Shown here: positions 53,599 through 62,463 of the stretch, piece after piece
Layout of the letters: each line of letters starts with the position of its first letter
Position numbering within the stretch: position 1 is the first letter of the stretch
NCBI GenBank assembly: GCA_001899305.1
Contig: MKWL01000001.1
Coordinates: forward strand, 620,001-684,000
Length of the DNA: 64,000 bases
Reading direction: 5' to 3'
DNA from: Thiobacillus sp. 0-1251
GTDB taxonomy: Bacteria; Pseudomonadota; Gammaproteobacteria; Burkholderiales; Thiobacillaceae
The notes under the pieces: generated by a model
What the model saw: only the letters and a program-made list of their open reading frames with translations
The model's database searches: none
What the model was told of the DNA's origin: nothing
Position numbers and translations under genes: made by a program

Positions 53599-54534
53599 AT
53601 GAAAAACTCATGGAAAGACAGCATCTACCTGCAACGTGAAGAACTGGCCCGCATCCTGCGCGAGCCATTGGCGCAGTTGGCCGGGCATTGCGCACCGGCA
53701 TGGGGCGATGGCGAGGCGCTGGATGCCGTTCTCGTCACGCACTTTGACGACATCCCGCATTGTTCCTTCCTTTATTGCGTCGGGGTCGATGGAGTTCAGG
53801 TCTGCAACAACGTCGGCCAGCATGGAGTCGAGCCAGGTTACCTCGGACGCGACCGCTCGCAACGTCCCTACATGAAGGAGGCAGTGCCGGTGTGGGGGTT
53901 TCTGCTCTCGGATGCCTACATCGGCCTGAACCGGCACCGCCCATCGCTGACTGCGCTGCAGGTCGTGAGCCGGGACAGCCGGACCCTGGGCTATCTCGGG
54001 GCCGACTTCGACTTGCGCAATCTGCCGGTGACGTCGGCGCTCTATGAGGAGCCCGGCTATTGGCGGCAGGTGAAAGGCGATCCGGCGATCCGCGGCACCG
54101 TATTTCAGCAGTGCCGGGTGGAAAGTCCGATGGATGGCAATCTGGATCAGGCCCTGTCGATTCTCGAGGAATTGTTGACGCAACGCGGCATGTTTCAATG
54201 CCAGATTCATTTTTCCAGCAGCCAGGCGACGATCTGGACCGTGGACGATCCGTTCCGCTATCGCATTCTGGACGCGGATGCCCTGAGCGACCCGGATATC
54301 TGCCTGATCTATCCCTCGCGTCCGTATCCCATCGATGCGACGATTCCGCCGGGCGACATCAACCGGATACTCGGTACGATGCAGGCCTTGCGGCTCACCG
54401 ATCCGACTTTCTATCTGCGTATGGCCTCGATCAATATTTTCAACGGCATGGTGAGCGTGACGTTTTCATGCGATGGTTCCCACTACATGCCGCATGTGGA
54501 ATTTCTGATGAAGGACACGTCGTTCTGGTTCTGA
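53599..54534 (+). CDS. PDC/Cache sensor-domain protein
   Basis: A 311-residue protein without a signal peptide or transmembrane helix. The centre is a PDC (dCache-like) ligand-binding domain: YCVGVDGVQVCNNVGQ, YLGRDRSQRPYMKEA, FLLSDAYIGLNRHRPSLTALQVV and GYLGADFDLRNLP. No output domain is attached, which is unusual because Cache domains normally sit outside the membrane of receptors. GGAGGAGGTGG precedes the ATG. It lies 160 bases after cphA in the same direction; a role in sensing Arg, Asp or dipeptides is a guess. Confidence 0.85.
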   Translation: MKNSWKDSIYLQREELARILREPLAQLAGHCAPAWGDGEALDAVLVTHFDDIPHCSFLYCVGVDGVQVCNNVGQHGVEPGYLGRDRSQRPYMKEAVPVWGFLLSDAYIGLNRHRPSLTALQVVSRDSRTLGYLGADFDLRNLPVTSALYEEPGYWRQVKGDPAIRGTVFQQCRVESPMDGNLDQALSILEELLTQRGMFQCQIHFSSSQATIWTVDDPFRYRILDADALSDPDICLIYPSRPYPIDATIPPGDINRILGTMQALRLTDPTFYLRMASINIFNGMVSVTFSCDGSHYMPHVEFLMKDTSFWF

Positions 54535-54622
54535 TCCGGGCACAAAGACCTGCATGGGGCGCGATAATCGGGTCTCGAACGGGCGTTGAGCCCGAATGTT
54601 CCATAGGTTGGGAAAGGTCATC

Positions 54623-55147
54623 ATGAACCGCAGGAAATTCCTTTGTGTGATCGGCTGCATGCTGGGGCTGGCAGCGCCAGCGATCGCGCAGACACTGGAA
54701 CCCGCGCTGTCGACGCGGACGCTGGTCAATGTCGATCCGCACGCGCATTACAAGGTGGTGTACGACATTCATTCCGCCGAGACGGCGGCTGGCATCAGCA
54801 AGGGACTGTTCTATGCGCGCGGCCTGATCGAAGCCTTCCGCAAGCAGGGCGTCACGCCGCAGCAGCTCGACATCCATCTGGTGCTGCATGGCGAAGCGGC
54901 GCAGTATCTGCTCATCGACACGACCTATCGCGATGTCGTCAACGATCCGTTCGCGGTCAATCTCAATGCGAAGATCACCCAGGACTTGCTGGGTCTTGGC
55001 GTGAGCGTGGAAATCTGCCACAGCGTCATGAAATCGAAGGGCTGGACGGCCGACGACGTCCTGCCGGGGGTCACGATCGTTCACGACGGCTATACGCGCA
55101 TCGTCAAGCTACAGAACGACGGGTACGCCTATATCGGCGGATTTTGA
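54623..55147 (+). CDS. periplasmic DsrE-family protein
   Basis: A 174-residue exported protein: signal peptide ending GLAAPAIAQT, then a DsrE-like fold with YKVVYDIHSAETAAGISKGL, LDIHLVLHGEAAQYLL and GVSVEICHSVMKSKGWTADDVLPGV. The single Cys in EICHSVM is at the position where DsrE-type proteins carry sulfur. Such exported DsrE-like proteins are frequent in sulfur and sulfide metabolisers. RBS GAAAGG. Independent of the cyanophycin genes as far as can be seen. Confidence 0.88.
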   Translation: MNRRKFLCVIGCMLGLAAPAIAQTLEPALSTRTLVNVDPHAHYKVVYDIHSAETAAGISKGLFYARGLIEAFRKQGVTPQQLDIHLVLHGEAAQYLLIDTTYRDVVNDPFAVNLNAKITQDLLGLGVSVEICHSVMKSKGWTADDVLPGVTIVHDGYTRIVKLQNDGYAYIGGF

Positions 55148-55191
55148 ACGGGCCGAGCGCCTGTATCCTGGATGCCTGAAATACTTACACC

Positions 55192-56430
55192 ATGCTTGAT
55201 ATCGCCGCCATCTGTCTGGTCATCACCGCGCTGCTGTCGTACCTGAACCATCGTTTCATCGGCTTGCCCACGACCATCGGCGTGATGGCGGCCGCGCTGG
55301 CGCTGTCCCTGGTGCTCATCGGCCTGGATGCGGTGGGTGTGGCACATGGATTGCGCGCCTACGAGGAATCGCTGCTGCGCTCGATCGATTTCTCGGACGT
55401 GCTCATGCAGGGCATGCTGTCGCTGTTGCTGTTCGCCGGCGCGCTGCATGTCGATCTGAGCGAACTCAAGGCCTACCGCTGGCAGGTCGGGGCGCTGGCC
55501 GTGCTGGGGACGCTGTTGTCGACGCTGGCCGTGGGTATCGGCTTGTGGCTGGTGCTGCCACTGATCGGGCTGGATTTGCCGCTGATGTACTGCCTGCTTT
55601 TCGGCGCGCTGATTTCCCCGACCGACCCGATCGCGGTGATGGGTATTCTCAAATCGGCCAATGCGCCGAAAGAACTGGAGCTGGTGATCGCAGGCGAGTC
55701 GCTGTTCAACGATGGGGTGGGCGTGGTGATCTTCTCGCTGCTCCTGGGCATGCTGGCGAGCGGCGTCGTACCGACTCCGGGACAGGGTCTCGAATTGCTG
55801 CTGCACGAAGCGGGTGGGGGACTGCTGTTCGGCTGGGTGCTGGGCTATGTGACGTTCCGCCTGCTGAAGAGCGTGGACAACTACCAGGTCGAAGTGCTGC
55901 TGACGCTGGCCGCCGTGACGGGCGGCTATACGCTGGCCAGTGCATTGCACGTGTCCGGACCGCTGGCCATGGTGGTTGCCGGGCTGATGATCGGCAATCA
56001 TGGCCGTGCGCTGGCCATGTCGGATACGACGCGCGGCTACCTGGACATGTTCTGGGAGCTGCTCGACGAGATGCTGAATGCAGCCCTGTTCGTCCTGATG
56101 GGCATGGAGGTGTTGCTGGTGGCATTTTCGCTCCATGAACTGGTCGCCGCGGCGGTGGCGGTAGGCGTGACGCTGGCCGCGCGGCTGTTGACGGTCGGTC
56201 TGCCGGTGCGCCTGCTTCCGCGCGCCTTCAATTTGCCGGCGGGCTCCTGGAAGGTGCTGACCTGGGGCGGCCTGCGCGGCGGGATTTCCGTCGCGCTTGC
56301 GCTCTCGCTGCCTGCAGGCCCGGAGCGCGACACCGTCGTCGCGCTCACGTATGGCGTCGTGGTGTTCTCGATTCTCGCGCAGGGGCTGTCGATCGGCGCG
56401 GTTACCCGAAGGGCGATTCGGTGCCGCTGA
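55192..56430 (+). CDS. CPA1-type Na+/H+ antiporter
   Basis: A 412-residue integral membrane protein with about 12 helices. Signature segments are ALISPTDPIAVMGIL and GESLFNDGVGVVIFSLL (ND motif of electroneutral antiporters), and a late WGGLRGGISVALALSLP typical of NhaP-type proteins. It exchanges Na+/K+ for H+ and supports pH and salt homeostasis. No clear RBS at the ATG. A ClC gene follows in the same direction after 130 bases. Confidence 0.93.
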   Translation: MLDIAAICLVITALLSYLNHRFIGLPTTIGVMAAALALSLVLIGLDAVGVAHGLRAYEESLLRSIDFSDVLMQGMLSLLLFAGALHVDLSELKAYRWQVGALAVLGTLLSTLAVGIGLWLVLPLIGLDLPLMYCLLFGALISPTDPIAVMGILKSANAPKELELVIAGESLFNDGVGVVIFSLLLGMLASGVVPTPGQGLELLLHEAGGGLLFGWVLGYVTFRLLKSVDNYQVEVLLTLAAVTGGYTLASALHVSGPLAMVVAGLMIGNHGRALAMSDTTRGYLDMFWELLDEMLNAALFVLMGMEVLLVAFSLHELVAAAVAVGVTLAARLLTVGLPVRLLPRAFNLPAGSWKVLTWGGLRGGISVALALSLPAGPERDTVVALTYGVVVFSILAQGLSIGAVTRRAIRCR

Positions 56431-56560
56431 CGCGTAGTTTTCCGGGAGGTTCCGGCGCGCAAGCCAGGCGGATCCGTCGCTGGATTCGGCTCCATTCGAT
56501 TCCGGCTTGAAACCGGCCGCCGAGACACGCCCCGGGCAGGTAGGTTAATATCGGTCCGTC

Positions 56561-57892
56561 ATGGCTTGGCCCCGTCCCCGATTCCCCTACGTTCAAAAAC
56601 GCCACCGCGTCGGCCTGCTTTCGCTGCGATTGTGGTTGCGCCACATGCTTTTCTGGAGCGGGGCGGTCGTCGTTGGCTTGGCGGCCACGGCGTTCGCCCT
56701 GAGTAGTGATTATGCGCATACGCTGTTCCGTTCAGTGGTGGCAGCCTCTCCCTGGCTGCCCTTCCTGGTCACGCCCCTGACGCTCGCCGGCGTGGCTGCG
56801 CTGACGCAGCGTTATTTCAAGGGAGCGGAAGGCAGCGGCATCCCGCAGACGATCGCGGCCATCCGCATGTCCGAAGGCAGCAATCGCGACGCGGTGCTGT
56901 CCCTGCGCGTGGCCATCGGCAAGATGTTCCTGACGTGCATCAGCCTGGCGGGCGGCGCCAGCGTGGGCCGTGAAGGTCCTACTGTCCAGGTGGGCGCGGC
57001 GCTGCTGTACAACCTGCGCTGGCTGGTCCGTTTCCCGCGGCATCTGATGGAGCGTGGCCTGATCGTTGCCGGCGGTGGCGCCGGCGTGGCGGCGGCCTTC
57101 AACACGCCGCTCGCGGGGATCGTGTTCGCCATCGAGGAAATGGCCCGGTCGTTCGAGGAGCGCTCCAGCGGCACCCTGGTCACGGCAGTCATCATTGCCG
57201 GCCTCGCCGCAGTCTATGTGCAGGGCAACTACACGTATTTCGGTGCGACCAATTCCACGCTCGCCGGCGCGTCCGGCTGGTTCGGCGTGTTGTTGTGCGG
57301 GTTGGCTGGCGGCCTGCTGGGCGGGGGATTCAGCCGTCTGTTGCTGGCCTTCTCGACGCATGGCCTGCCGGGCCGGGCGGGGACGTTCGTTCGTACCCAC
57401 CCCGTGAAGTTTGCCGCGCTCTGCGGTCTGGCATTGGCGCTGATCGGCTTCGCATCCGGGAGCGCCGTGTACGGCAGCGGCTACGTGGAGGCCAAGCGTC
57501 TGATCGAAGGCACGGGAACCGTGTCGGCGGGATACGGTATATGGAAAATGCTGGCAACGTTCGTGTCGTTCGTCAGCGGTATTCCCGGCGGATTGTTCGC
57601 GCCCAGCTTGTCGGCCGGCGCGGGAATCGGTCAGGTCGTGGCGGGCGTGCTTGGCCAGGCGGATGCCGGTGCATTGATCGTGATCGGCATGGCGGCCTAT
57701 TTCGCCGGCGTGGTCCAGGCACCCATCACCGCGTTCGTCATCGTGATGGAAATGACCGGCAACCACGACATGGTGGTGCCCCTGATGCTGTCCACGCTGT
57801 TGGCCACCGCCGTGTCGCGGGTCGTGTGCCCGCGGCCGCTGTACAAGGCTCTGGCGAGCAACTATCTGGCGCGCGTACGACCGCCTGCTTGA
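56561..57892 (+). CDS. ClC-family chloride channel/exchanger
   Basis: A 443-residue protein of the ClC family. Ion-path motifs are GSGIPQT, GREGPTVQVG (gating Glu present) and GGLFAPSLSAG. AIEEMARSFE keeps the inner Glu that distinguishes H+/Cl- exchangers from channels. There is no C-terminal CBS domain. With the preceding antiporter it may contribute to pH homeostasis. Confidence 0.94.
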   Translation: MAWPRPRFPYVQKRHRVGLLSLRLWLRHMLFWSGAVVVGLAATAFALSSDYAHTLFRSVVAASPWLPFLVTPLTLAGVAALTQRYFKGAEGSGIPQTIAAIRMSEGSNRDAVLSLRVAIGKMFLTCISLAGGASVGREGPTVQVGAALLYNLRWLVRFPRHLMERGLIVAGGGAGVAAAFNTPLAGIVFAIEEMARSFEERSSGTLVTAVIIAGLAAVYVQGNYTYFGATNSTLAGASGWFGVLLCGLAGGLLGGGFSRLLLAFSTHGLPGRAGTFVRTHPVKFAALCGLALALIGFASGSAVYGSGYVEAKRLIEGTGTVSAGYGIWKMLATFVSFVSGIPGGLFAPSLSAGAGIGQVVAGVLGQADAGALIVIGMAAYFAGVVQAPITAFVIVMEMTGNHDMVVPLMLSTLLATAVSRVVCPRPLYKALASNYLARVRPPA

Positions 57893-57953
57893 GACGTTTG
57901 CTGAGGGGAAGCCCAACGCAGCGCAGATCCTGTGACGACCCCCTGGAGTATCC

Positions 57954-58208
57954 ATGAAAATCCTGACCGCCTTGTTGCTGGGCCTGATGCTGACGATGTC
58001 AGGCTGCAGCAAGCTCACGCTGGAGAATTACAACAAGATCGCCATGGGCATGCCATATGACGAGGTCGTCCGGTTGATCGGGCCGCCTGATCGATGCGAC
58101 GATGTGATGGGCGTGCGCAGCTGCCAGTGGGGCGACGAAAAACATTCCGTCCATGTGAATTTTCTTGCAGGCCAGGTGCTGTTGTTCTCGTCCAGCAATC
58201 TGAAATGA
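57954..58208 (+). CDS. small DUF3862-like lipoprotein
   Basis: An 84-residue lipoprotein: MKILTALLLGLMLTMSGC (Cys18), then LTLENYNKIAMGMPYDEVVRLIGPPDRCDD and CQWGDEKHSVHVNFL, the BLIP/BamE-like fold of DUF3862. The function is unproven. Its stop overlaps the ATG of the MerB-like gene (ATGA), so the two are translationally coupled. Confidence 0.85.
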   Translation: MKILTALLLGLMLTMSGCSKLTLENYNKIAMGMPYDEVVRLIGPPDRCDDVMGVRSCQWGDEKHSVHVNFLAGQVLLFSSSNLK

Positions 58209-58969
58209 GTTCACCAACGCCCGCGGCCACCGCGGGCATGGCCAGCGTGCCTATGCTGCAAGCGACAGGGCGCCTCGCCCCCGCCTCCCCGAAGGACATG
58301 AGCGAATCCATCAAATCCTCCGTGCTGCGCCTGAACGACCTGTTGCCCCTGAAGGCGCGCCAGGACTGCCACGTGCCGGCATTCAGAGCTTTGCATCGCG
58401 CAGTGATCGTGTCTTTGGTCGTACGTGGACGCCCGCCTTCCCGGGCGGAGATCGCTGCCCAGGTGGGCGACATGCAGGTCGATGCGGCACTTGCCCGGCT
58501 GGGAAACGATGATCTCGTGGTGTTGTCAGCAGACCGACGAAATATCCTCGGAGCCTATCCTGTTACGTCGGAAGTCACGCCGCATGCACTTGAGGTCAAT
58601 GGACACTCGATTCATGCCATGTGCGCGCTCGATGCGCTTGCGGTCAGCCCCTTGTTTGATTGTCCGGTAAGCATCCGTTCGCATTGCCGGGTGACGGGGG
58701 ATGCGATCACGATCAGGCAGCACGGCGAGCGCATCGTGGACGCCAGCCCGGCCAGGGTGCAGGTGGGAGTGCGCTGGCAGGCGCCTTCGGGCGACAGCGC
58801 TGCGCACAGCCTGTGTACCGAGATGGTCTTCCTGAAAGACGTTGACGTCGCCGCCCAATGGCATGGGGGCGACGGGCATAACCATAGCCTATACACGCTG
58901 GAACAGGCTGTGGCATTTGGCGTGGATTATTTCAGGCCGTTGCTCTACGCGACGGCTGCGGATGCGTAG
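58205..58969 (+). CDS. organomercurial lyase (MerB)-like protein
   Basis: A 254-residue protein matching MerB. Cys140 and Asp143 in HAMCALDAL and Cys204 in HSLCTEMVFL reproduce the catalytic Cys96-Asp99-Cys159 geometry of MerB, which cleaves the C-Hg bond of organomercurials. An N-terminal winged-helix part (SRAEIAAQVGDMQVDAALARLGNDDLVV) precedes it, as in MerB. No merA, merR or merT lies nearby, so the natural substrate may differ. The start at 58205 overlaps the previous stop; later ATGs (58238, 58298) are possible. Confidence 0.85.
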   Translation: MSSPTPAATAGMASVPMLQATGRLAPASPKDMSESIKSSVLRLNDLLPLKARQDCHVPAFRALHRAVIVSLVVRGRPPSRAEIAAQVGDMQVDAALARLGNDDLVVLSADRRNILGAYPVTSEVTPHALEVNGHSIHAMCALDALAVSPLFDCPVSIRSHCRVTGDAITIRQHGERIVDASPARVQVGVRWQAPSGDSAAHSLCTEMVFLKDVDVAAQWHGGDGHNHSLYTLEQAVAFGVDYFRPLLYATAADA

Positions 58970-59114
58970 ACCCTCAAGGGATGGCAGACGGCGCCGATAG
59001 ACAATATGAGACGTCTCGAATTGTCTGCATAAGGTGAAGCGTGTTTCTCCTGCCGCCCGTCGGTTTTTCGTGTAGGCCTCACTACAATGCATTCATGCCG
59101 GACCAAAGGGGAGG

Positions 59115-59942
59115 ATGATGGCGCTGCAACCCGCAAGCTTGACTGACTGGCTCGCTTTTCTGGGACGGGCCGATATCCCCGTGCTGAAGCGCACCGCGCG
59201 CGAGCTGGAACGGCTGCGCGAGGACGAGGTTCAGCTCAACGCACGCGCGGTTGCCGACGTGGTCACCGACGACCCGCTGATGACGGTCAAACTGTTGCGC
59301 TACATGCAGACGCACAAGCGCCGAAACCAGACCCACGAGCTGGTCGACGTGAAACAGGCGCTGCTCATGATGGGCCTGGATACGTTTTTCCGTGAAGTGC
59401 CGGCGATGCCGATCGCGGAAGAAATGCTGAAGGAGCACCGTGCCGCGCTGGTGTATCTGCTGCGCACGGTCAGGCGGGCGCAGCGTTCGGCGTACTACGC
59501 CTTCGACTGGGCACTGCGCCTGCACGACATGCATGCGGAAGAGGTGCAGGTCTCCGCGCTGCTCACCCATGTGTCCGAAATGCTGATGTGGTGTTTCAGT
59601 CCCGAGCGGATGCTCGAAATCCAGAAATTGCAGGCGACCGACCACGCCATGCGCAGTGCCGACGCGCAGACGCTGGTACTGGGCTTTGCCGGCCTGGAGT
59701 TGCAGCGCCAGCTGACCATTGCATGGCGCCTGCCCGAATTGCTGAGGAACCTGATGGATCCGGCGCTGGCGCAATCGACCCGTGTGCGCAATGTCATGCT
59801 GGCGGTCAATCTGGCCCGACATTCTGCCCATGGCTGGCACGATGCGGCCTTGCCGGACGATTTCGACGAAATCGCCGCGCTGCTGCATATGGATCCGAAC
59901 AAGGTGATGGCGTTGGTGAAGGCCGGCCCCGCGATTGCCTGA
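59115..59942 (+). CDS. HDOD-domain protein
   Basis: A 275-residue helical protein of the HDOD class (HD-related output domain): DVVTDDPLMTVKLLRYMQTHKRRN, LVDVKQALLMMGLDTFFREVPAMPIA and LLTHVSEMLMWCF. The HD metal residues are absent, as usual for HDOD. The domain is common in signalling proteins of Betaproteobacteria. Adjacent ATGs at 59115 and 59118 follow GGGGAGG. It converges with the FlhG-like gene. Confidence 0.9.
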   Translation: MMALQPASLTDWLAFLGRADIPVLKRTARELERLREDEVQLNARAVADVVTDDPLMTVKLLRYMQTHKRRNQTHELVDVKQALLMMGLDTFFREVPAMPIAEEMLKEHRAALVYLLRTVRRAQRSAYYAFDWALRLHDMHAEEVQVSALLTHVSEMLMWCFSPERMLEIQKLQATDHAMRSADAQTLVLGFAGLELQRQLTIAWRLPELLRNLMDPALAQSTRVRNVMLAVNLARHSAHGWHDAALPDDFDEIAALLHMDPNKVMALVKAGPAIA

Positions 59943-59968
59943 ATCAGGCCTTTTACCGGGCGGCGAGG

Positions 59969-60808
59969 CTAGGCCAGCTTGGGCATGACGGTTTTTTCCA
60001 GCCGGGTGGCAAGCTGGGCGATGGCCTGTCCTGCCGGGCATCCGGGGGCGTTTTGCATCAGCAGCTGGCGCCGCATCACGGCCTGGCGGACCTCGGGATC
60101 GACCGGGATGTCCCCCATGTGAATCAGGTGGACGGGATGACCGGTCACGGTCGTGACGAAACGGTCAAGGACATGCTGCAGCTGGTGGGTGATCGGTAGC
60201 CCTGCGCCTGGACGGGAAGCCTGGTTGACGACGATGCGCACGGTTTGCCGCTGTTGTTGCCCCACCAGCACCTTGATGGTGGCGTAGGCATCGGTGAGCG
60301 AGGTCGGTTCGGGGGTGGCGACCATCAGGACCTCGGAGGCCAGTGAGACGGCAAACAGCACCACATCCGAGATCCCGGCGCCGGTATCCAGCAATACGAT
60401 GTCGTAATTCGGCACCAGGCTACCCATGATGCGCAGGAATTCGTTGCGTACCTCGGGGGTCAGCCGCGAATATTCGACCAGGCCGGAACCTGCCAGCAGG
60501 ACCGAAAACCCGCCCGGTGCCTGCAGAACGGCTTCTTCCAGCTTGGCCTTGCCGGTGAACACGTCGTGCAGGGTGATCTTGGGATAGAGATTGAGCACCA
60601 CGTCGAGGTTGGCGAGACCAAGGTCGGCGTCGAGCACCAGGACCTTGTTCCCGCGCTGGGCCAGGGCGGCGGCGAGATTGGCCGAGATGAAGGTCTTGCC
60701 GACGCCGCCTTTCCCGCTGGTGACGGCGATGACCTTGCCAAGCGGCTTGAGCGGGAGACGGCTCGTGTCCTGGTTGTCGGAGAGAGAGGGTGTGAGCAGG
60801 TCGTTCAT
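59969..60808 (-). CDS. FlhG/FleN-like MinD-family ATPase
   Basis: A 279-residue ParA/MinD superfamily protein: deviant Walker A SGKGGVGKTFISANLA, VLDADLGLANLDVVLN, DIVLLDTGAGIS and a MinD-like ending. Closest to FlhG/FleN, which control flagellar number or master regulators, but no flagellar gene is in the window. The ATG overlaps the stop of the diguanylate cyclase gene by four bases, so the two are coupled. A role in positioning or in regulation by c-di-GMP is inference. Confidence 0.9.
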   Translation of the reverse strand: MNDLLTPSLSDNQDTSRLPLKPLGKVIAVTSGKGGVGKTFISANLAAALAQRGNKVLVLDADLGLANLDVVLNLYPKITLHDVFTGKAKLEEAVLQAPGGFSVLLAGSGLVEYSRLTPEVRNEFLRIMGSLVPNYDIVLLDTGAGISDVVLFAVSLASEVLMVATPEPTSLTDAYATIKVLVGQQQRQTVRIVVNQASRPGAGLPITHQLQHVLDRFVTTVTGHPVHLIHMGDIPVDPEVRQAVMRRQLLMQNAPGCPAGQAIAQLATRLEKTVMPKLA

Positions 60809-61635
60809 GCGTTGACTCGATGGGTGGAATGGCCCCCGGGACCTGCACCATCAGGTGCGCTGTCTGCCGTCGTCGCGGCCTGGTCCATGACGAAATGACC
60901 GAACAGCAAGCCTTTTTCCTCGGCGCTGACCGAAATCTCATGCGGTAAATCGAGAAACACCTGGTTGCGTCCGTCGGCCTTGGCGCGATAGAGCTGCTGG
61001 TCGGCGCGCTCGATCCATAAATCGGTGGTGGAGCGCACCCATTCCGGCGCATAGGCGCCGCCAATACTGACCGTGACATGCAGGTTGACCAGCGGTGTCG
61101 CCGGGATGGACAGCGACTCGATCGTGCGGCGCACACGCTCGGCAACGGCGCGCCCGCAGTTGGGTCGGCAGTTGGGCAGGATCATGGCAAACTCCTCGCC
61201 GCCATAGCGCACGACCGTGTCCATCGGCCGCACACAGTGGCCCAGGCAGGCAGCGACGGCCTGCAATACCTGGTCGCCGGCCAGATGGCCATGGGTATCG
61301 TTGATGTGCTTGAAGTGGTCGATGTCGAGCAGCAGCAGCAGGATGGATTCACCGGATCGGGCCACCACCTCGATTGCGCGTTCCAGCGTCGCGATGAAGT
61401 GCCTTCGGTTGCCCAGGCCTGTCAGGGGATCCTTGAGCGAGAGTTCGCACAGTCCATTGATCACGCGCTGCAGATAGGCGAGCGGCGGTTCGTCGCTTGC
61501 CTGGCCGCTGTCTTGTCCGGCATGCTCCAGCAATGCACGCGCGTCATCCAGTTGCAAATCCTGCAGGTCGATCAGCGATGGATGGGATGTGGAAGCCACA
61601 GAAGGGGTTCTATACTCGGCGTCAGAATCGTGCAA
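60805..61635 (-). CDS. soluble diguanylate cyclase
   Basis: A 276-residue cytoplasmic GGDEF protein with a short helical N-terminus (LIDLQDLQLDDARALLEHAGQ) and no membrane helix. Active-site loop RYGGEEFAMIL with RPMD five residues before it, so inhibition by c-di-GMP should work. A C-terminal tail of about 40 residues (FGHFVMDQAATTADS...) is unlike other cyclases. First gene of a coupled pair with the FlhG-like ATPase. Confidence 0.93.
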   Translation of the reverse strand: MHDSDAEYRTPSVASTSHPSLIDLQDLQLDDARALLEHAGQDSGQASDEPPLAYLQRVINGLCELSLKDPLTGLGNRRHFIATLERAIEVVARSGESILLLLLDIDHFKHINDTHGHLAGDQVLQAVAACLGHCVRPMDTVVRYGGEEFAMILPNCRPNCGRAVAERVRRTIESLSIPATPLVNLHVTVSIGGAYAPEWVRSTTDLWIERADQQLYRAKADGRNQVFLDLPHEISVSAEEKGLLFGHFVMDQAATTADSAPDGAGPGGHSTHRVNA

Positions 61636-61887
61636 AGGATCAGATAAAGAAAACCCGACTGCATGTGGCGCGAAGTATGTGTCTATTTGTGCGTTTGATC
61701 AAGCACTTGGCGGACGCGGCGAGAGAAGTGCTGGCCAGTCGACGTAGGCGTGTAGCCGATCTGCATGGCAGCAGGTATTGCGCGGCCTTTCCGGGGAACG
61801 GACAGGGAGGCAAGCAACCGGCAAATGGGCGTTACGGTTGGTTTCCCGTCAAGCGGCGAACGGGAACGATGTGCGGTACATCCCGCC

Positions 61888-62259
61888 TCAGGCCACGCTG
61901 CCGAAGCTGGGATCCGTGGCGATATAAGGCGCTTTGAGGCCGGCTATGCGGCAACTTTGCGCGATCGGCCCGCCGGGAAACAAGGTATACAGGTATTTCA
62001 CGCCGCCTTGCCGATGGAAGCGCTCGTCCAGGGCATCATGCAGATCGCGCAGATTGATGACGGTGTCGTCGGCGTGTTGTGCGTAATAGTGCTGGAGGGC
62101 GCGAATCACGTTCCAGTGATCTTCGGTGAGTATCAGGCCTTCCTCGCGGGCAATGTTCATTGCGTCGTCCCGGGTCCATTCCATCGGGGCGTCTGGAAAA
62201 TTGGGATTGGGTTTGGACTCCCGGATCAGATGATTGATGTCGGCTGATTCGTGCAGCAT
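61888..62259 (-). CDS. DsrC/TusE-family protein with CysB only
   Basis: A 123-residue DsrC-like protein: WTRDDAMNIAREEGLILTEDHWNVIRALQHYYAQH, LHDALDERFHRQGGVKYLYTLFPGGPIAQSCRIAGLKAP. Cys103 corresponds to the inner Cys (CysB) of DsrC. The terminal Cys is missing; the tail ends TDPSFGSVA. TusE, in contrast, keeps the terminal one. The start at ATG 62259 is set by GAAGGAGAAGATC. A role in sulfur relay or regulation is likely, but not the full DsrC trisulfide cycle. Confidence 0.9.
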   Translation of the reverse strand: MLHESADINHLIRESKPNPNFPDAPMEWTRDDAMNIAREEGLILTEDHWNVIRALQHYYAQHADDTVINLRDLHDALDERFHRQGGVKYLYTLFPGGPIAQSCRIAGLKAPYIATDPSFGSVA

Positions 62260-62396
62260 GATCTTCTCCTTCGAGGGCTTGCAGGATGTCCTTTTAAAGT
62301 AGGACAGGCCTCCTTTGGATACAAGGCGCGTTTCGACCGGGTGGTTTCGCATGGGAATGTCTGAGGTAATCGTGATGCCACGCCTCCCAGACACCC

Positions 62397-62426
62397 ATAA
62401 AAAACCATGCCCTTCAGGGCATGGTC
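62397..62426 (-). terminator. terminator of the small exported protein gene
   Basis: On the minus strand ACCATGCCC-TGAA-GGGCATGGT forms a 9-bp stem (62404-62412/62417-62425) followed by TTTTTTAT, about 40 bases after the stop at 62464. Confidence 0.9.
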
Positions 62427-62463
62427 TCGTTGGCAGGCTGCGGTGATTCGCGCGTCGGTCCGG

